From contig WTXD01000036.1 of NCBI GenBank assembly GCA_022496205.1, positions 62,001 to 126,000 of the forward strand: a stretch of 64,000 bases of DNA. The letters run 5' to 3'. Both the position numbers and the translations under genes were made by a program. Source of the DNA: Gloeopeniophorella convolvens (taxonomy: Eukaryota; Basidiomycota; Agaricomycetes; Russulales). How positions within the stretch are numbered: the stretch's first letter is position 1; each line of letters begins with the position of its first letter. A model generated the notes under the pieces. The model ran no database searches. It saw only the letters and a list, made by a program, of their open reading frames with translations, and had not been told where the DNA came from. Shown here piece after piece: positions 1 through 12,026 of this stretch.

Positions 1-285
1 GCGCGCACGCTTGGTGGGCGGCCGGCGGGGCGACTCCTCTTTATCCTCAATGTTCAGCTTCAACGCCTCGTCGACTGTATTGCGGCGCGCATGCGGTCTA
101 CGCGGTCAGTGACAATACTAGGATACGGAGCTGCGGGACGCACGGCCAGTAGTCTCGACAGCGCGGAGGAACTCGAGCATGCCCTCGCGCTTGCGCTTGC
201 CGGGGTTCGCGCCAAAGTCGCGGCAGATCGCACGGAGCGTGTCCGCCTTGAGTTTGTCCCAAGGGATCTTTGACGAATTAGCCAT
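1..285 (-). CDS. Small basidiomycete protein of unknown function, 5' part only (runs off left edge)
   Basis: The ATG at 285 opens MANSSKIPWDKLKADTLRAI and a short, Lys/Arg-rich helical protein. Exon 1 is 285-145, the intron 144-75 (GTGCGT...ACAG), and exon 2 runs from 74 past the window edge. The junction keeps the frame and gives a Leu-Asp joint, followed by basic and acidic residues. The WDKLKxDTLRxICR opening resembles a SAP-like or helix-rich N-terminus common in agaricomycete hypothetical proteins; that is recalled from family knowledge and not proven here. An upstream in-frame start at 354 would add 23 Ser/Arg-rich residues and is less likely. Function is unknown. The 3' end and total length cannot be seen. 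Confidence 0.55.
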
Positions 286-517
286 CTCGGGCGATACAGG
301 AGAGCGAGAACGAGTGCGCGGGTGTGCGGGCGTGAGAGCTGAGTCGCTCTCCAAGTTGGACAGTCAACAGAACAGTCGCGGTTTACCGGTTTACCCGACT
401 GTGGGAATATCGTCACGTGTTCGCATCGCATCATCGACAATTCCCTTTCCCGGCTGTTTCCGGTACCGCATCCTCAGATTGCCCTGCAAAACCCAATGGA
501 ATACAAAAGAGCCATGA

Positions 518-1336
518 CTAAAGTGAAACGAGAGCAAACGCGCCCACTGCGGCGAGCACGACCAGAGGCACGCGGACCACGATGCTTGATCCAGCGTTGT
601 TCGACGTCGTTGATGCAGCGGGGTTGAGGCCGGAGCCGGCGTTGGATGAAGAACCAGCAGTCGGGGTAGGTGCCGGCGTAGGGATGCTCGAAGTGACAAA
701 CCCGGAAGATGAGCTCGATGCCGATGAAGATGTGGAGCTGGAAGTCGGGGAGCTGGAAGGCGCTGCTGATCCAGGGGACGGGGGCGGGCTCGGACTGCTC
801 GACGGTGCAGCCGGCGGGGCAGACACCGGTCCGCCGCCCTGGACGATGAAGGGACCCAGTGGGGCAGTAGGGAACACGAGAGGGGTTACTTCGTAGCCCT
901 GATTGCCAGTGCAGGCGGCGAGGCCACCGGCAATGCCGCACTGAATGTCCAAGGTAACCGACAGCTCATTGTTGATCCAATTGAGGTGCGCATCGTTCGG
1001 GCCTTCTACGAGAGTAGCTACGATGTGGCATAGAGTCAGATGGGTCGAGCATGACAAGAGAAAGAGGGCGTACCAGTCCCGATGAATGCAGGTTCGTCGA
1101 ATGTGCCCGTGAGCGAACCCGGTACGATTTCCCATGTGGTGCGGCCCTGCCCGTCTGTCCCAAGGTTCCCTACGCTCAACGGCTGAGGGTCAAAGCCGGG
1201 AATGAAAAGGGATGTATCCGCTCGGACGACTAGGTGCAGTCTGTCAATTTCGTAGAATCATGGACGTAGAACCAAACGACGTACGTTGTACTAAGAGTGG
1301 AAGCACGGCCAATGGAGTAATCTGCAGAGAACGCAT
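518..1336 (-). CDS. Secreted Ser/Pro-rich protein, probably GPI-anchored
   Basis: Three exons: 1336-1285, 1229-1074 and 1017-518, with introns GTACGT...CTAG and GTACGC...GTAG, both phase 1. They encode about 235 residues. Exon 1 is almost exactly a signal peptide (MRSLQITPLAVLPLLVQ). A compact domain of about 100 residues follows (FIPGFDPQPLS..., a TTWEIVPGS segment and two Cys around QCGIAGGLAAC). Next is a Ser/Pro/Thr-rich linker of about 80 residues. The protein ends in a hydrophobic tail (VVRVPLVVLAAVGAFALVSL) with no basic end, as in GPI-anchored wall or membrane proteins. The secretion and anchor call is inferred from this architecture. I do not recognise a catalytic domain. Confidence 0.72.
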
Positions 1337-1759
1337 GCTTTAGGAGTAGAGAGCGTGGAGGACCTTCACAAGATCTTGCGCGGCGTGATTTGCAGCAGTA
1401 AAGTAGATGGAAAACTTCGACTCCGCCAAGCTTGCATCTTTAAGAGAGTTTGAGAAATTTGTTCCTGGTTACCGCCACGGGATTTCATTGGATCCCCTCC
1501 ACGCGAGTCTCGGTCCCGCGCGGGGAGAAACGAATAGGCTCGAGAAGCGCCAAGGGACACACGTGATGATCGCCGCGTAGTCCTGACTATTCAGCCTTGC
1601 TTCGGCCCGTGAACCTCGCATGACGGTTGGCAAACCTTCGCAAGTTCAAGTTTCGATAACTTCTTCACTGCTCTTGCTACGGCTTCTGCTCCCCCCCCCA
1701 GGTTTGGTCATCAAGTTGGTCCTACCACCTGTTATCGGCGGAAGCAGCTAGTGTCCGCC
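1337..1759. other. Intergenic, divergent promoter region
   Basis: This lies between two genes that point away from each other, so it should hold both promoters. A short poly-C run (about 1691-1699) is visible. I see no ORF, RNA gene or clear motif. Confidence 0.5.
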
Positions 1760-2774
1760 ATGACTCCCTCTCCAAACGCGGGCTCATCCCCGTCCGATAC
1801 TGACGCCACAACCGTATGTGCCCTAGCAGCCAGCGCTCAAAGCAAGCAACTCAGCTCCTCATGTCGCCATCGCTCCAGTTACCCTCATGGGCAGATATAG
1901 CTTCTATGTCTAACGATGCACTATTGAGCCTCTTCCAAGCGTGCGAACACGAGTATCCTCAGCCGTTCTTCATCAAATACACTTCCGTCAGGCGGATCGC
2001 ATCCGATGTTGTCATGAAGGTCGGAAATCTCGATCTGTTGGAGTCTGAGGCCCTCGCTATGTCGCTCGTCCGCGAATCTACCTCTATCCCCGTTCCTGCC
2101 GTCCGTCGCTGGTTTAGCTATCGGGGAGAGGGCGTTATCGTGATGGACTTCGTCCCCGGCCAGACCCTCAAAGACTGCTGGCCTTCCCTGAGCCTGTGGC
2201 GGCGCATCTGCGTCATCTGGACTATTCGTCGTTACATCAGGCAAGTTCGGCGCGTTCTCGTTCCTGGTGTGTCCCGCAGCAAACAGTTCCCAGGTCGCCT
2301 GGGGAGCGAGCCCAAGCTCTGTTACGGACCCATGTTCTCCGATGACTATGTACGTCCACCTCACCGATTCGAATCGTTCGTGAGCTGACGTTTTTATGAT
2401 AGGGAGGCGGGCCATTTTCTTCGTATGACGAACTCAGTACCTGGTTCACGCGTAAACTCGACGTGAACCGGAGTATCAGGAAGACTCCCGGAGCTGACGT
2501 TAGCTTTGATTCCTCCCTACCTCTCGTATTCACCCATATGGATCTGCATCCTACCAACATCATTATCGGACCTGACTCTTGCGTCTGGCTGATTGACTGG
2601 GAGTTCTCGGGATTCTACCCGCAGTGGTTTGAATATATGGTGATGCAGGAAGGCTGGGAGGTCTTAGGCAGATGGAAACTCCAGATCCTCGGATTCATGG
2701 CGGGTTTCTACCAGCGACAGGCTAACATCATAGGGAGCATCTCATGGGCTATTCATACGGGGCATTTCTTATGA
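1760..2774 (+). CDS. APH-type (aminoglycoside phosphotransferase/choline kinase fold) kinase-like protein
   Basis: The kinase-like fold is shown by FTHMDLHPTNIII (HxDxxxxN catalytic loop, about 2530-2570) followed by VWLIDWEFSG (metal-binding Asp, about 2583-2612). N-terminal to these is a lobe with DVVMKVGNLDLLESEA and VIVMDFVPGQTL, resembling the ATP-binding lobe and linker. Proposed exons are 1760-1813, 1855-2349 and 2403-2774. The second intron (GTACGT...ATAG) is solid. The first, only 41 nt, keeps the frame but is doubtful; translation could instead start at 1816 or 1861. Agaricomycetes have many such genes with unknown small-molecule substrates. The C-terminus is short after the Asp motif and ends abruptly at 2774, so an unseen last exon or truncation is possible. 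Confidence 0.72.
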
Positions 2775-3602
2775 TGTCTATAACTTACTAGATCGGGCTT
2801 TGTTTGACCATACTCAAGTGATTGCCCAGCACGTCACCTCGTTCATTCTACTTCAAGCTTCAAAGCCCGAGTTCCTAGCAAGGAGCGCCGCCCGACCTCC
2901 ATCAAACAAAAGCCCTCGAAGCAACGATAGTAACAATATCATATATAAAGTGCGACGACGTGTGTCATGCGACCGTCGACTCGGGGTCACTGGCTCTGCC
3001 ATGATCCCTGAGTTCAACTTGTGGCGGCGGTATCCCCAGGCGCAAGGCTCCGGGCAAAGGGACGGGGCAGGCTGGTACGCGGCTGGGTGGCCCCAGTGCC
3101 CGACCAGCCTTGACGTGGCTTAATGATGTCATGCAGTCGTCCAATTAGACTTCAGACGAATATGGAAGTTCCTGCCAGTGGTGCCGACGATACTTTATAT
3201 GTACATATCTTGCGGCGCGCGCTGTCACGACACTGGTGGCGTGGTCCGTTTCCATCAAGTTGAAGCTGTCCATGTTAGGGGTCAGTGGCTTCTGGCGCGC
3301 CTTCCGTGTCTGTGGCGTACTGGGTGGGCCACCCGCGCCTCAGGACTTTAAGACTGAGTCTTGCTCACGCCTCATCTTGAACAACCTCATAGGGAGCATC
3401 GGTTGGGCTACCGATGATGAATAGATATTATAAGACACATGTATCGTATTATATTCAACTACACTCGTTTGACCCTCCAATCTCACTTATCTCACCTACG
3501 GCACCTTATTCAATTATATGGTCCGCGCAGCAGGAACAGTTCCCTGGGTGTTCAGTCAAAATACTGCGCGCGACGTGACTCTGGGGCAAAGATGCATACC
3601 TA
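2775..3602. other. Intergenic, no supported gene
   Basis: Short ORFs on the + strand (about 2800-3123 and 3236-3424) look like chance frames and match nothing I know. A 13-base string, catagggagcatc, from the end of the kinase-like gene (2729-2741) recurs at 3388-3400, which may hint at a broken local duplication. Confidence 0.45.
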
Positions 3603-4139
3603 TCAATAAAATGTGCCTCGCCTGAAGGGCACCTGGTGATTCGCTGGGCTCAACCTAGACTGCTCGTCGTGGAAGGCGCGAAGGGATTCGACTGCTTGTG
3701 ACTCGACCAGCCCTGCGTCCTGCAAATGTTGCAACCCCATCAAAACCCAGTACACGCACCCCGACCCCGAGTCGTCGAATTTGTAGCGGTCCATGCCTTT
3801 ATGAAGGAAGAGCTCGATCAATTGGCCAACGGTGGGCCCGCCCATAGTCTCGAACGGCAGCTCGGCCTTGACACGCGCACCCGAGGTCGGGGCTGGGTTG
3901 CTGGCAGCGATGAGAGTGCCGACGGGAGGGTTGGTTGGGACCATGTCAAAGAGGACAGACTGGCTCGTGCTCGCCCTCGACTGATCCGGGGCCAGGACGA
4001 GGTAGAGACGCCAGTGAAAGACGCCTTGCTCGTCTGTGCTGAGAGTGTTGATGGTCCCTGACGCGGAAACAACGATACGGGTGACAGCGCGACCTCCGTC
4101 AGTGGGTAGCAGACCTTTGCTATAGACAGTGTAAAACAT
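3603..4139 (-). CDS. DUF7770-like hypothetical protein
   Basis: A single uninterrupted frame of 178 residues from ATG 4139 to TGA at 3603. It has an FHWRLYLVLAPDQS strand near residues 38-51, then VLFDMVP, and a conserved-looking C-terminal block with MDRYKFDDSGSGCVYWVL, a short helix ending AGLV, and a final RRGTFY. This order (HW strand, LDM-like strand, DRYxFxxxGxGCxYWV, terminal RxGTF) matches what I remember of the fungal DUF7770 family. Function is unknown in that family. Longer open frame exists upstream to about 4205 but without an ATG, so 4139 is preferred. There is no signal peptide or membrane segment. Confidence 0.65.
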   Translation of the reverse strand: MFYTVYSKGLLPTDGGRAVTRIVVSASGTINTLSTDEQGVFHWRLYLVLAPDQSRASTSQSVLFDMVPTNPPVGTLIAASNPAPTSGARVKAELPFETMGGPTVGQLIELFLHKGMDRYKFDDSGSGCVYWVLMGLQHLQDAGLVESQAVESLRAFHDEQSRLSPANHQVPFRRGTFY

Positions 4140-5157
4140 GGTGCCACTAGTAGAAGAATGTAGGCTAAGCGGACGTTGGAAGGAGTCAGCTAAGAGTCGC
4201 AACAAGCAAGATATACTATATAACTCACGAATCCGAACTGAGATATATCCAGGAGAATTGACTAGACCGGGATCACGATGGTGTATTGTAGGATGAGATT
4301 GAGGGAAGCTGGCAGCACGAGCAGTTAGGAGTATAGGGTCGTAAGCTTATGATCATGATCATATCACGGGTGTAGTTGTATTTGTGCACGCTCATGTGAT
4401 CGCAAGGTTTAGGAGCTTCGGGGCACCTCGTGGCGGAGCGCACTCCGAGTCGAGGCCAAATTTTCAGAGCAGACGCGGAGCTCCAGGTCGGTGGATGTGG
4501 AGAGTAGATGGTGGGAGGCCACTAAACTTACAGCTGCACACTTCCGAATGATTAGTAACTACATGGGGTCATTGATGTGGCTCTCGTGGCAGCTCTGTGG
4601 GCGCATGCGAAAAGGTTTCATTGGGAGGAAGTTGTATGCAGGACTTAGGAGGACGCCGTACCATGTGTGTCTATGTATATGATTATGTAGTCCTGCCGAT
4701 TTCCAAGCGCTGTTCAAGGCGCTGCGACCGCCGGCACGGTCTCAGGACACATGGGTCCAACATGGGTCTTCCGAGAAATAAGTTCAACGTGCTCTGAGGA
4801 TGCACATGGCCAGAGTTCAGAAGGCCGCACCGGCCGAGACTGCCGAACGGCCCACCGGCCGGCGCGCGGCGGTCCCAGTGCCCTGTTGGTCAGCTGAACG
4901 CCAACCGGCGCGTCGAAGACTTGCAGAGTCGTCCAGTCCCCATCATTGACTTTACCAACGCGACCAACGGCGCCGTCAGACTCGCGGGACGAGTAAGCCT
5001 TTGTCATTCTAGCATGATGTATCAAAGTAGACTCACTCCGTCTTCATTCTAGCACTAGGCCGGGCTTTAAAGCTCGAAGCTTCAACGTCTCCCAGGACCC
5101 CGCGCCAGTCCGCTCTTCGTGTACGCACAAACGCCATATGCCGTCCCTAGATGCGTG
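4140..5157. other. Intergenic, with a 16-bp perfect palindrome
   Basis: No credible gene. A perfect palindrome, TATGATCATGATCATA, lies at 4348-4363, about 210 bp upstream of the DUF7770-like start, and might be a dimer-protein site. A second region near 4800-4870 is rich in CCGGCC/GGCCGG strings. Confidence 0.45.
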
Positions 5158-6354
5158 ATGCCGTTCACAAGCCACGCTATGTTAGACCTCCCTTTAGAAC
5201 TCATCGACGAGACACTCTCCCATCTTCCATGGCCAAATGGGCTATACCATCTTCTTTTCGTCAACAGGCGACTAGGTGCCATCGCGCAACGGGCTCTCTA
5301 CTCCGACGTCCAGACCCTCTCCGGACGGAAAACCGTTCTCCTCCTGCTATCCCTTCTGCATGCGTCCGCACCCAGACGCGAACTTGTCAGGTCACTCCAA
5401 CTAGATCTTACTGGAAATAGCGTGCTACCCAGTCTCGAGCGGCTCATATCCAGGGTACTGAAGCTACTGCCTTGCCTGCGAACGCTGAGTGTAGAGCTAG
5501 TGCCATACGGGGGCAGGCATCGCTCGAATTCTTGGATACTTCCACAGGACGCCCCATTCCACCTATGCTCTCTCAGCACATGTTTAGTGTAGGTCGCGCT
5601 ACATTGCAGCCGGTGACACCAAATGACGAGGTTTGATCACCTGCAGGATCGACCCAGTCATGGCTGCCTTCCTCAATTCACAGCCCAGGATCTGCCACCT
5701 CTCGCTGCGCGGCCTTCCACCATCTGCGTCCAACCCATTCGTGCTTCCGCCGTCTGCACTTCCGTGCCTCAAGACGTTCCGCTCTGTGAGCCTCGGCCCA
5801 GATACACTCAGCGAGGTACAGTAGCATACGCCTTTATCCAACATGTAGTGACTGAGGAACGCAGGTGATCACGGCGCGCCCTGTACAGAGCGTCACGCTC
5901 TCACTGACTCCCGGACACGGCTGTCGCGCGCTCGAGGTACTCGTGCGGTCGTCAACGCCTGTCCGACGCCTCACGATCCTCGTCGTCGATGCGTCCGCGC
6001 CGTCCGAGTTATTTCCAAAGCTCTCCGGGCTCCTCCCGGAGCTCGAGGCGTTGCATATCGTGGCGCTTGTGAAAGAATACAACCTCGTATGTTTCTTCTT
6101 TTCGAAGGCGAGCACGGGGAACGCTGACATCGATGTTCCAGGACTCTCTAATCGAGTCCGCCCCGTTACTTGAAGCGTTCTCCGGGCTGCGCTTTCTCAC
6201 TTTCATAGCGAGCGGCCAGTCGTCTCATGAGCTCGAGGACGAGGCTACCGTAGCCGAACGCTGGGCGCGCGCATGTCCGACGTTGTCGACGATCATCCTT
6301 CCGAAAGGTCGCGTATGGTTCGCAGGCGCGTCGGGAAGGTGGGAGCATTCATGA
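5158..6354 (+). CDS. F-box domain protein with LRR-like C-terminal part
   Basis: Four exons (5158-5588, 5647-5815, 5865-6086, 6142-6354) join in frame to 344 residues. The introns are 48-58 nt with GT...AG ends (GTAGGT...GCAG, GTACAG...GCAG, GTATGT...CCAG). The N-terminus has LDLPLELIDETLSHLP, then NGLYHLLFVNRRLGAIAQRALYSDV, a typical fungal F-box. The rest is Leu-rich with repeated hydrophobic strand patterns (LRTLSVEL, ICHLSLRG, VQSVTLSL, LEALHIV, LRFLTFIASG), as in the variable substrate-binding region of agaricomycete F-box proteins. It would act as a substrate receptor in an SCF ubiquitin ligase; the target is unknown. ATG 5179 is an alternative start. Confidence 0.75.
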
Positions 6355-7084
6355 CGTGCTACAGTATATACGTGGTAAGGTGGGCGGTTGAGAATGGGGC
6401 TGCCGACGCGGCACGACAGGATACGCGTACACCCCTCGGCATTGGACCAGTATGTGTGTATGTGTCCTCTCGAGTATGTGGGAGAGTGATACCTTTAGGG
6501 CTCGGCGCGTTACAACGTATTGTGGTGGTGACGTGTTCCTCGGCATGAGCTCCGTACATCTTACGAAGCTGCGCAACCTCTCTTGTCTTCTTACTCCCAA
6601 GGACGGTGCTTTCTCTCATACCATGTATGGTGCGATCTATTGTGACTCTTTTGGGTAGTAACTCAGAAAATGTGTTCGAATCTCTCGAGTCGACGGACGC
6701 TGAAGTAAATGCAATGACTATGCGTCCTCAGGTGGTCCACCCGGCGGATCCTGCTGCCTGGCGCTGGCATATCTTTGTCACGCGGCGACCCCATAGGCGC
6801 GATAGCTGACAAGACAGTGGACTTTGTTGCGTCATCTGATACCTTTGGACTGCACATGGGACGCCAAACGTCCATTTAGAGCAGGCCATGACGCCACTAC
6901 GCACTCAACATTTGTCACGACATTGGACCATCATCGACGGCTTTTCGCATGAGGGTCGGGGAGCCAATGGACGTGCTGCTGATATGCCTCCCAGGACCTC
7001 CCACGGAACACGGAATGCGCATATATATCCTATAAGACAGTCGAGGACTACTCCTTGCAGGAACATCCCTTGCAACGCTCAGAC
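6355..7084. other. Intergenic; promoter of the first questin-oxidase-like gene
   Basis: No supported gene. A TATAAG box lies at 7031-7036, 54 bp upstream of the next ATG, in a TATATATCCTATAAG context. The same hexamer occurs at similar distance before copies 2 and 3 of the array. Confidence 0.5.
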
Positions 7085-8904
7085 ATGTCTACTCCAAGCA
7101 GCTTTGCTAGCAGCGTCTCTGAGGATATTCTCAATAAACTGTACCCCATTCCGGCGTCCACCGGCGCGCCAGGTCTCCCTGGACCAACTCACGAGGCCGC
7201 CCTCGCGACTCTCGAGGCGTTGCGCCACGACTTCGCGAACCACCACGTCTACTTCAACGACTTTAACTTCCACAAGTACGTTCCCAAACTACCCCCTCTC
7301 TCTCGCGCTTGACGTTCTTGTCCAGCCATTCTTCCCATTATGTACTGGCGTTATATGCATTGGGAGCACCGCCAGATGTCATCAAGAACGCATATGCCAA
7401 CGAGCGGAAGACTTTACGCCCTGCGTTCGCGAGCCCGACGTCCATCAATGAGGACAACTTCTCAGAGCATCTTGGTGACGCAAAGTATGCAGTACTGCGC
7501 GTCCATCACGCCGCCCCCTGATACGAGCCTGGCAGGTACTACGACGCCTACCTGGCTTTCTTTACAGCCTACCTCCAGAAGAATTCGGCGACAGAGGCGA
7601 TCGAACGTTTCATATTCTCACCTGCGTACAACTTTACATCGGATCTCGAAGCTGTCAACAAACGAGATCGCGAGAATGGTGCTCGCGGGGCGAAGCAGCA
7701 CCCCGAGATGTTGAATCGCTTCCTTGCAGGCCTAATCCACCCGTTCATTCATGTTTCCTACGGGGTCGAGTTCGGCCTCCTTGGGCAAGTTGCTGAAGGT
7801 GAGCGACACAGCTCGGGTCGTTATGTATCCGAGGCTGTCCACGCCTGACCTCGTCTCTTAGGTCTCGCTCAAGCTGCTATTCACGGCGCCGAAATCCATG
7901 CTAAGCTCGTCCCTTCCTCTTACTTTACCAAGGCGGGGGGAGGCATTAGCGAGCTGCTTTCTCGCCTCACATCTTCACTATCTTTGTCTGCATCCACAAA
8001 CGGAAAGAAGACTTCCGAGAGGCGCCCCACCTTCGAGTTCCACCGCCGGGTCAGCGAGGACCCTGCATTCAACTTCAAGCTTGCTGAGAAAGAAGTCTTC
8101 CCGCGATTTGTTGCCGTAGTCCAGACGGCGAGCGACTCTATCAACAGTCTTGTCCAGGAGTGGACGGCACAGTGGCTTGCCGACACCCACAGCGATGCCG
8201 AAGCCGAGAAGCGCCTCCAGGGAATGGTTGAAGAAGTCACTATCGGAAATGTGTTGTGGTATGGTGTCGGCGGGTGGGCATCGCGCGGCGACAGCGGGCG
8301 CGTCACCAACACCGACTTCTTCCTGTGCGTCACTGCCTCTCATTCACGACTCGCTCGGTAACCAACATGAACTGACGCGTCCGCCTGCGCCCACAGCATG
8401 CACCTCGTCACCTCGGCGCTCTTCCTGCCCACGCTCGTGCTCAACGAGGCACCCTCCTCCGCGCTCCCGTTCGCGAGCCGCCTGCTGCTCCTCCAGACCT
8501 TCCTCGGCGTCTCGACGGCCTGGCAGATCGCGCGCGGCAACCACCCACTGACAATCGTGCCTTTCTACGCTGCAACACCCGCGCAGCTGACCGTGCGCTC
8601 TGCCGCGCCTGCCGGCGCCAAGGCCCTGCCGTCGTATGGAAGCGCGTGGGCGCGCATCCTCGCGGGTGCGCTGCTGTCGCCGGACGAGCACGTGCCGAAG
8701 GCGGTGCGTGCGCTCGCCGAGTACGCGCGCCGCTGGGGCACGCGTGCACCGGGGTACTACGCCGGTGCGCTCGAGGGTGCGGAGACGCTTGATGGGACGC
8801 TCTTCGTGCGCGTGGCGGGGATCACGTTCGACCGGCTCGGATGGGTCAACGAAGGCGAAGAGTTTATATTCTGGGATCAAGACGGCTCTTCTGTACGGGG
8901 CTGA
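7085..8904 (+). CDS. Questin oxidase-like protein (AflY family, DUF4243), array copy 1
   Basis: Exons 7085-7275, 7326-7484, 7536-7798, 7862-8324 and 8397-8904 join to 527 residues, with intron phases 2, 2, 1, 2. Family hallmarks are a NKLYP opening, a His-rich YVLALYALGA segment, HLGDAKYYDAYLAFF, the HPFIHVSYGVEFG block (about residues 185-197), WYGVGGWASRGD and DGTLFVRVAG near the C-terminus. Characterised relatives (GedK, AflY) are reported to open an anthraquinone-type ring by Baeyer-Villiger-like oxidation. Whether this copy acts on such a substrate is unknown. There is no signal peptide. One short hydrophobic stretch (HLVTSALFLPTLVL) opens the last exon. It is the first of five paralogues on the same strand. 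Confidence 0.88.
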
Positions 8905-9581
8905 GATCATATATCAGCCTTGTCACAATCAAAGTTATTGCTATCGCGTACAGTATGTTCAATACTAGCAGATGATCTTATCAGTTGGAGAAGACGCGTT
9001 GACGTGCGACCGAACATAAGCTTACTAGTTGAAGATGGTGGCGCGGCGGCGGGTGCGGTCGTTGATGCCACGGTGCATTACCGGCGCCGTAGGCACCACC
9101 TCGCTTCCATCTAAGTAAAGTGGCGGGATCGAATCGCGAGCGACCCAGAACGCGGAGTGGCAGCGCGGGATCAACGCGTTGCGCCTTCCAACCTTAACTA
9201 ATCACTCTTCGCGGGAGAGAAGACCGCCGCGCGCGACCCCTGTGGGACTGAGACACGGTCATGAGCACCTATCCGCCCTGCGTACTGCTCTCACGCCTTG
9301 CCCGGACCATCGTACGAAGGCACCTCCATTCTATTCTAGCCGGCCTCGGCGCACTGCACTCTGTTTGCACCTGACCAGCGGGATGACGTCCATTTGCAAT
9401 GTGTTTGGCTTAGCACACGGCTGGCGGAACATCCCCTAGGCCATGAGAGTTCTCCCACTCACCAAGAAGCGTGTTTGCAGGACCTTGGCTATGGTTGGCA
9501 CTCGGATACATTATAAGGCGCACCATCAGGACTCCTGGGAGAGCAGGGATCGCCCCCACTCCTCCATTTACTGAGCCAACC
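8905..9581. other. Intergenic between array copies 1 and 2
   Basis: No supported ORF. A TATAAG box at 9512-9517 lies about 70 bp before the copy 2 start. Confidence 0.5.
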
Positions 9582-11408
9582 ATGGCATCCGAGAACAAAG
9601 AAGACAAAGAATTACTCGACAAACTGTACCCTATCCCTTCTACTACCGGCTTGTTGTCATTCCCTGGTCCCACCCATGACAGCGCACAGGCTCTGTTGGA
9701 CATTCTGAGGAAGAACCGCAATGACCATCACATCTTCTTCAATGACAGCCGCTATCACAAGTATGCTGTCAATGTTCGCAGATTCTTTGAGCTTAATTGA
9801 ATATGCCACAGCCACTCTACGCACCATCTCATATCCATCTGGGCACTCGGAGCATCGCCAGAGATCATGGCGGATGCGTACAATGCGCACACCTGGTTGA
9901 GGCCTGCGGTCGAGAGTCCCGAAGCCATTACGGACAAGAACTTCTCGGACCATCTCAGTGATGGAAAGTGAGTGAACCGGGCCCGGGTGATGGGTATGTG
10001 CCGTGCTGATTGCATCCTGTGTCGTTATCCGTCAGGTTCTACTCTTCGTATCTCACCTACTTTTCTGAGTATCTTCGCGATCACACGCCGACGGAAGCTT
10101 TTGAGCATTTCGTTTTGTCTGCTCAGTACAACGTCGTTCCTAACCTGGATGCCATCAACGCGCAAGACGTGAAGAAGGGCGGAGAAGGAAAGAGGCAGCA
10201 CCCGGAGATGTTGAATAGGTTCTTGGCAGCGCTGTTGCATCCCTTTATCCATCTCGCCTACGGATTCGAGTTTGGAATCCCAGGCCAGGTCGCAGAAGGT
10301 ATTTGTTCCGCCCAGTCTCAGCTGATGAGCAAGCGCTGACGCGTACTAGGACTTGCGTTGACCGCGGTGCACCAGAACAAGCAGAGCGAAATTGTCCCTA
10401 CTTCACTCTTCAGCAAACCCAGAGAAGGAGGCACTCTCGCAGGGCTGGCCTCTCGACTCACTTTCTCGAGAAAGGTTGCGGTCTTCCATGAGAAAGGGCC
10501 AACGTTCGCGATTCTTCGTCAGATACGCGAGCACCCGAAGTTCTCCGATGACGTGCTGGGACCTCACGGTGACGTGAAGAGAATGTACCCGGATTTCCTG
10601 AAGAACACGGGCGACGCGATCAACGAGTTGGTGAATAAATGGTCCGACGAGTGGCTTGAGGGCACGCGGAACGATGCAGATATCGAGAAGAGGCTTGAGG
10701 GAATGGTCGAGGAAATCATCTGGACCAACGTCGTATGGTTTGGAGTCGGAGGCTGGCAGTCGCGCGGGGACCGCGCCTTCAACGCAGACTTCTTCATGTG
10801 AGTGGACGCTGGCACGCTCCGTGACTTCGCTCTGCTGACGAAAGAGCAGTGCGCACCTTGTTACATCCTCGCTGTTCCTGTTCACGCTCATCCTCCCTGC
10901 TGAGAGCAACCCGTACCCAGTGACGTCGCTGACGAGCCGCCTGACGCTGCTCAAGACGTACTTCGCGACTTGCATAGGCTGGCAGATCGCGCAGGGCCGC
11001 AGAGAGCTCCCACTCCAGGAATTCTACGCTGCCACGCGTGAACAACTTACCGCACCCCCAGCGAAGCCAGCGCCAGCCGGTACCAAAGACACGGGCAAGC
11101 CTCTCAGCGCGCGTGGCGGAGCCTGGGAACGCATAATCTCCAACACCATTGCTCACCCAGACCAGCACCTGCCCAAGGCGACGCGCGCGCTCGCTATCTT
11201 CGCCGCGCGCTGGGGCCTGCGGCCTGCCGGTTACTTCGCTGGCGGTAGTCGTGACGGTCTCGAGGGCCGCGAGATCTTGGATGGCACTCTGTTCGTCCGT
11301 GTAGCAGGACTGACCCTGGATCGCCTTGGCTGGGCTCACGAGGCCGGGAAAGAAGTGATAGACTGGGACCGCGACGGCTTCCCCCTGCCGTCTGATTGGC
11401 GCGAATAA
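9582..11408 (+). CDS. Questin oxidase-like protein (AflY family, DUF4243), array copy 2
   Basis: Exons 9582-9760, 9812-9967, 10036-10298, 10350-10797 and 10850-11408 give 534 residues, with intron phases 2, 2, 1, 2 exactly as in copy 1. Visible hallmarks are LLDKLYPIPSTTG, HSTHHLISIWALGASPE, HPFIHLAYGFEFG, WFGVGGWQSRGD, HLVTSSLFLFTLILP and DGTLFVRVAGLTLDRLGW. It is clearly closest to copy 3: both start MAS, share 179/156/263-nt first three exons, and carry the INAQD segment in exon 3. The C-terminus ends in WDRDGFPLPSDWRE, a short tail that varies between copies. Predicted role: cytosolic oxidase of an aromatic metabolite, inferred from family only. Confidence 0.88.
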
Positions 11409-12026
11409 TTACTAGTCTTCTCATCCCGCGACGCTACTTTGTAGGTGTGTACGTTACGTGGAGGTGTTGCATATTCGTTAAAGAACTTTCGAACCGACCA
11501 CGAACGAGAGTAGTGACTGAGATTTTAGCTTTGAGCTGGGGTTGGTGAAGGCAGAAGGCTCGGGCCTACTCGGGGATGGACTCGGAAACCGATGCTTCGG
11601 GAGAACCCGAGCATCATGCCACGTGCACTGGCGTCCAATAATTGCGCGCTGTTCACTGGTCGCTGCAACTCTACTACACTGCCATGGCAAGAAGCCATAC
11701 GAACTTCCCCCGAGTTGGCAGTGTGGTTATGAACTACCAAGCAGTCTACAGGAATCTACAAGTCAGCCATTCTTCGAAGAGCATAACTATCCCCATGGGA
11801 AACGGATTGAATGCTCGCCTCGCACGCGCACGACAAGAGGGATGACCGTGACGTCGTCTTGCGACAGTTGTAACTCCACCGGCAGGTGACACTGGGAGAA
11901 GCAGGATGTGTATGGGAGCATCCTCGTTGACAGCATCCAGTATGTGTTTGCCCCTATTCCCGCCGCTCCAGGCCCGATGTTTATAAGCCATCATAAACCA
12001 TCTTCCTCGTCCGCATCACGTCCCCC
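11409..12026. other. Intergenic between array copies 2 and 3
   Basis: No supported gene. TTATAAG at 11981-11987 is 40-46 bp before the copy 3 ATG and matches the boxes of copies 1 and 2. Confidence 0.5.

Noticed and set aside
582..896. Acidic ORF on the + strand
   Set aside because: Antisense shadow of the Ser/Pro-rich secreted protein; its Asp/Glu/Gly-rich content is the complement of Ser/Pro codons.
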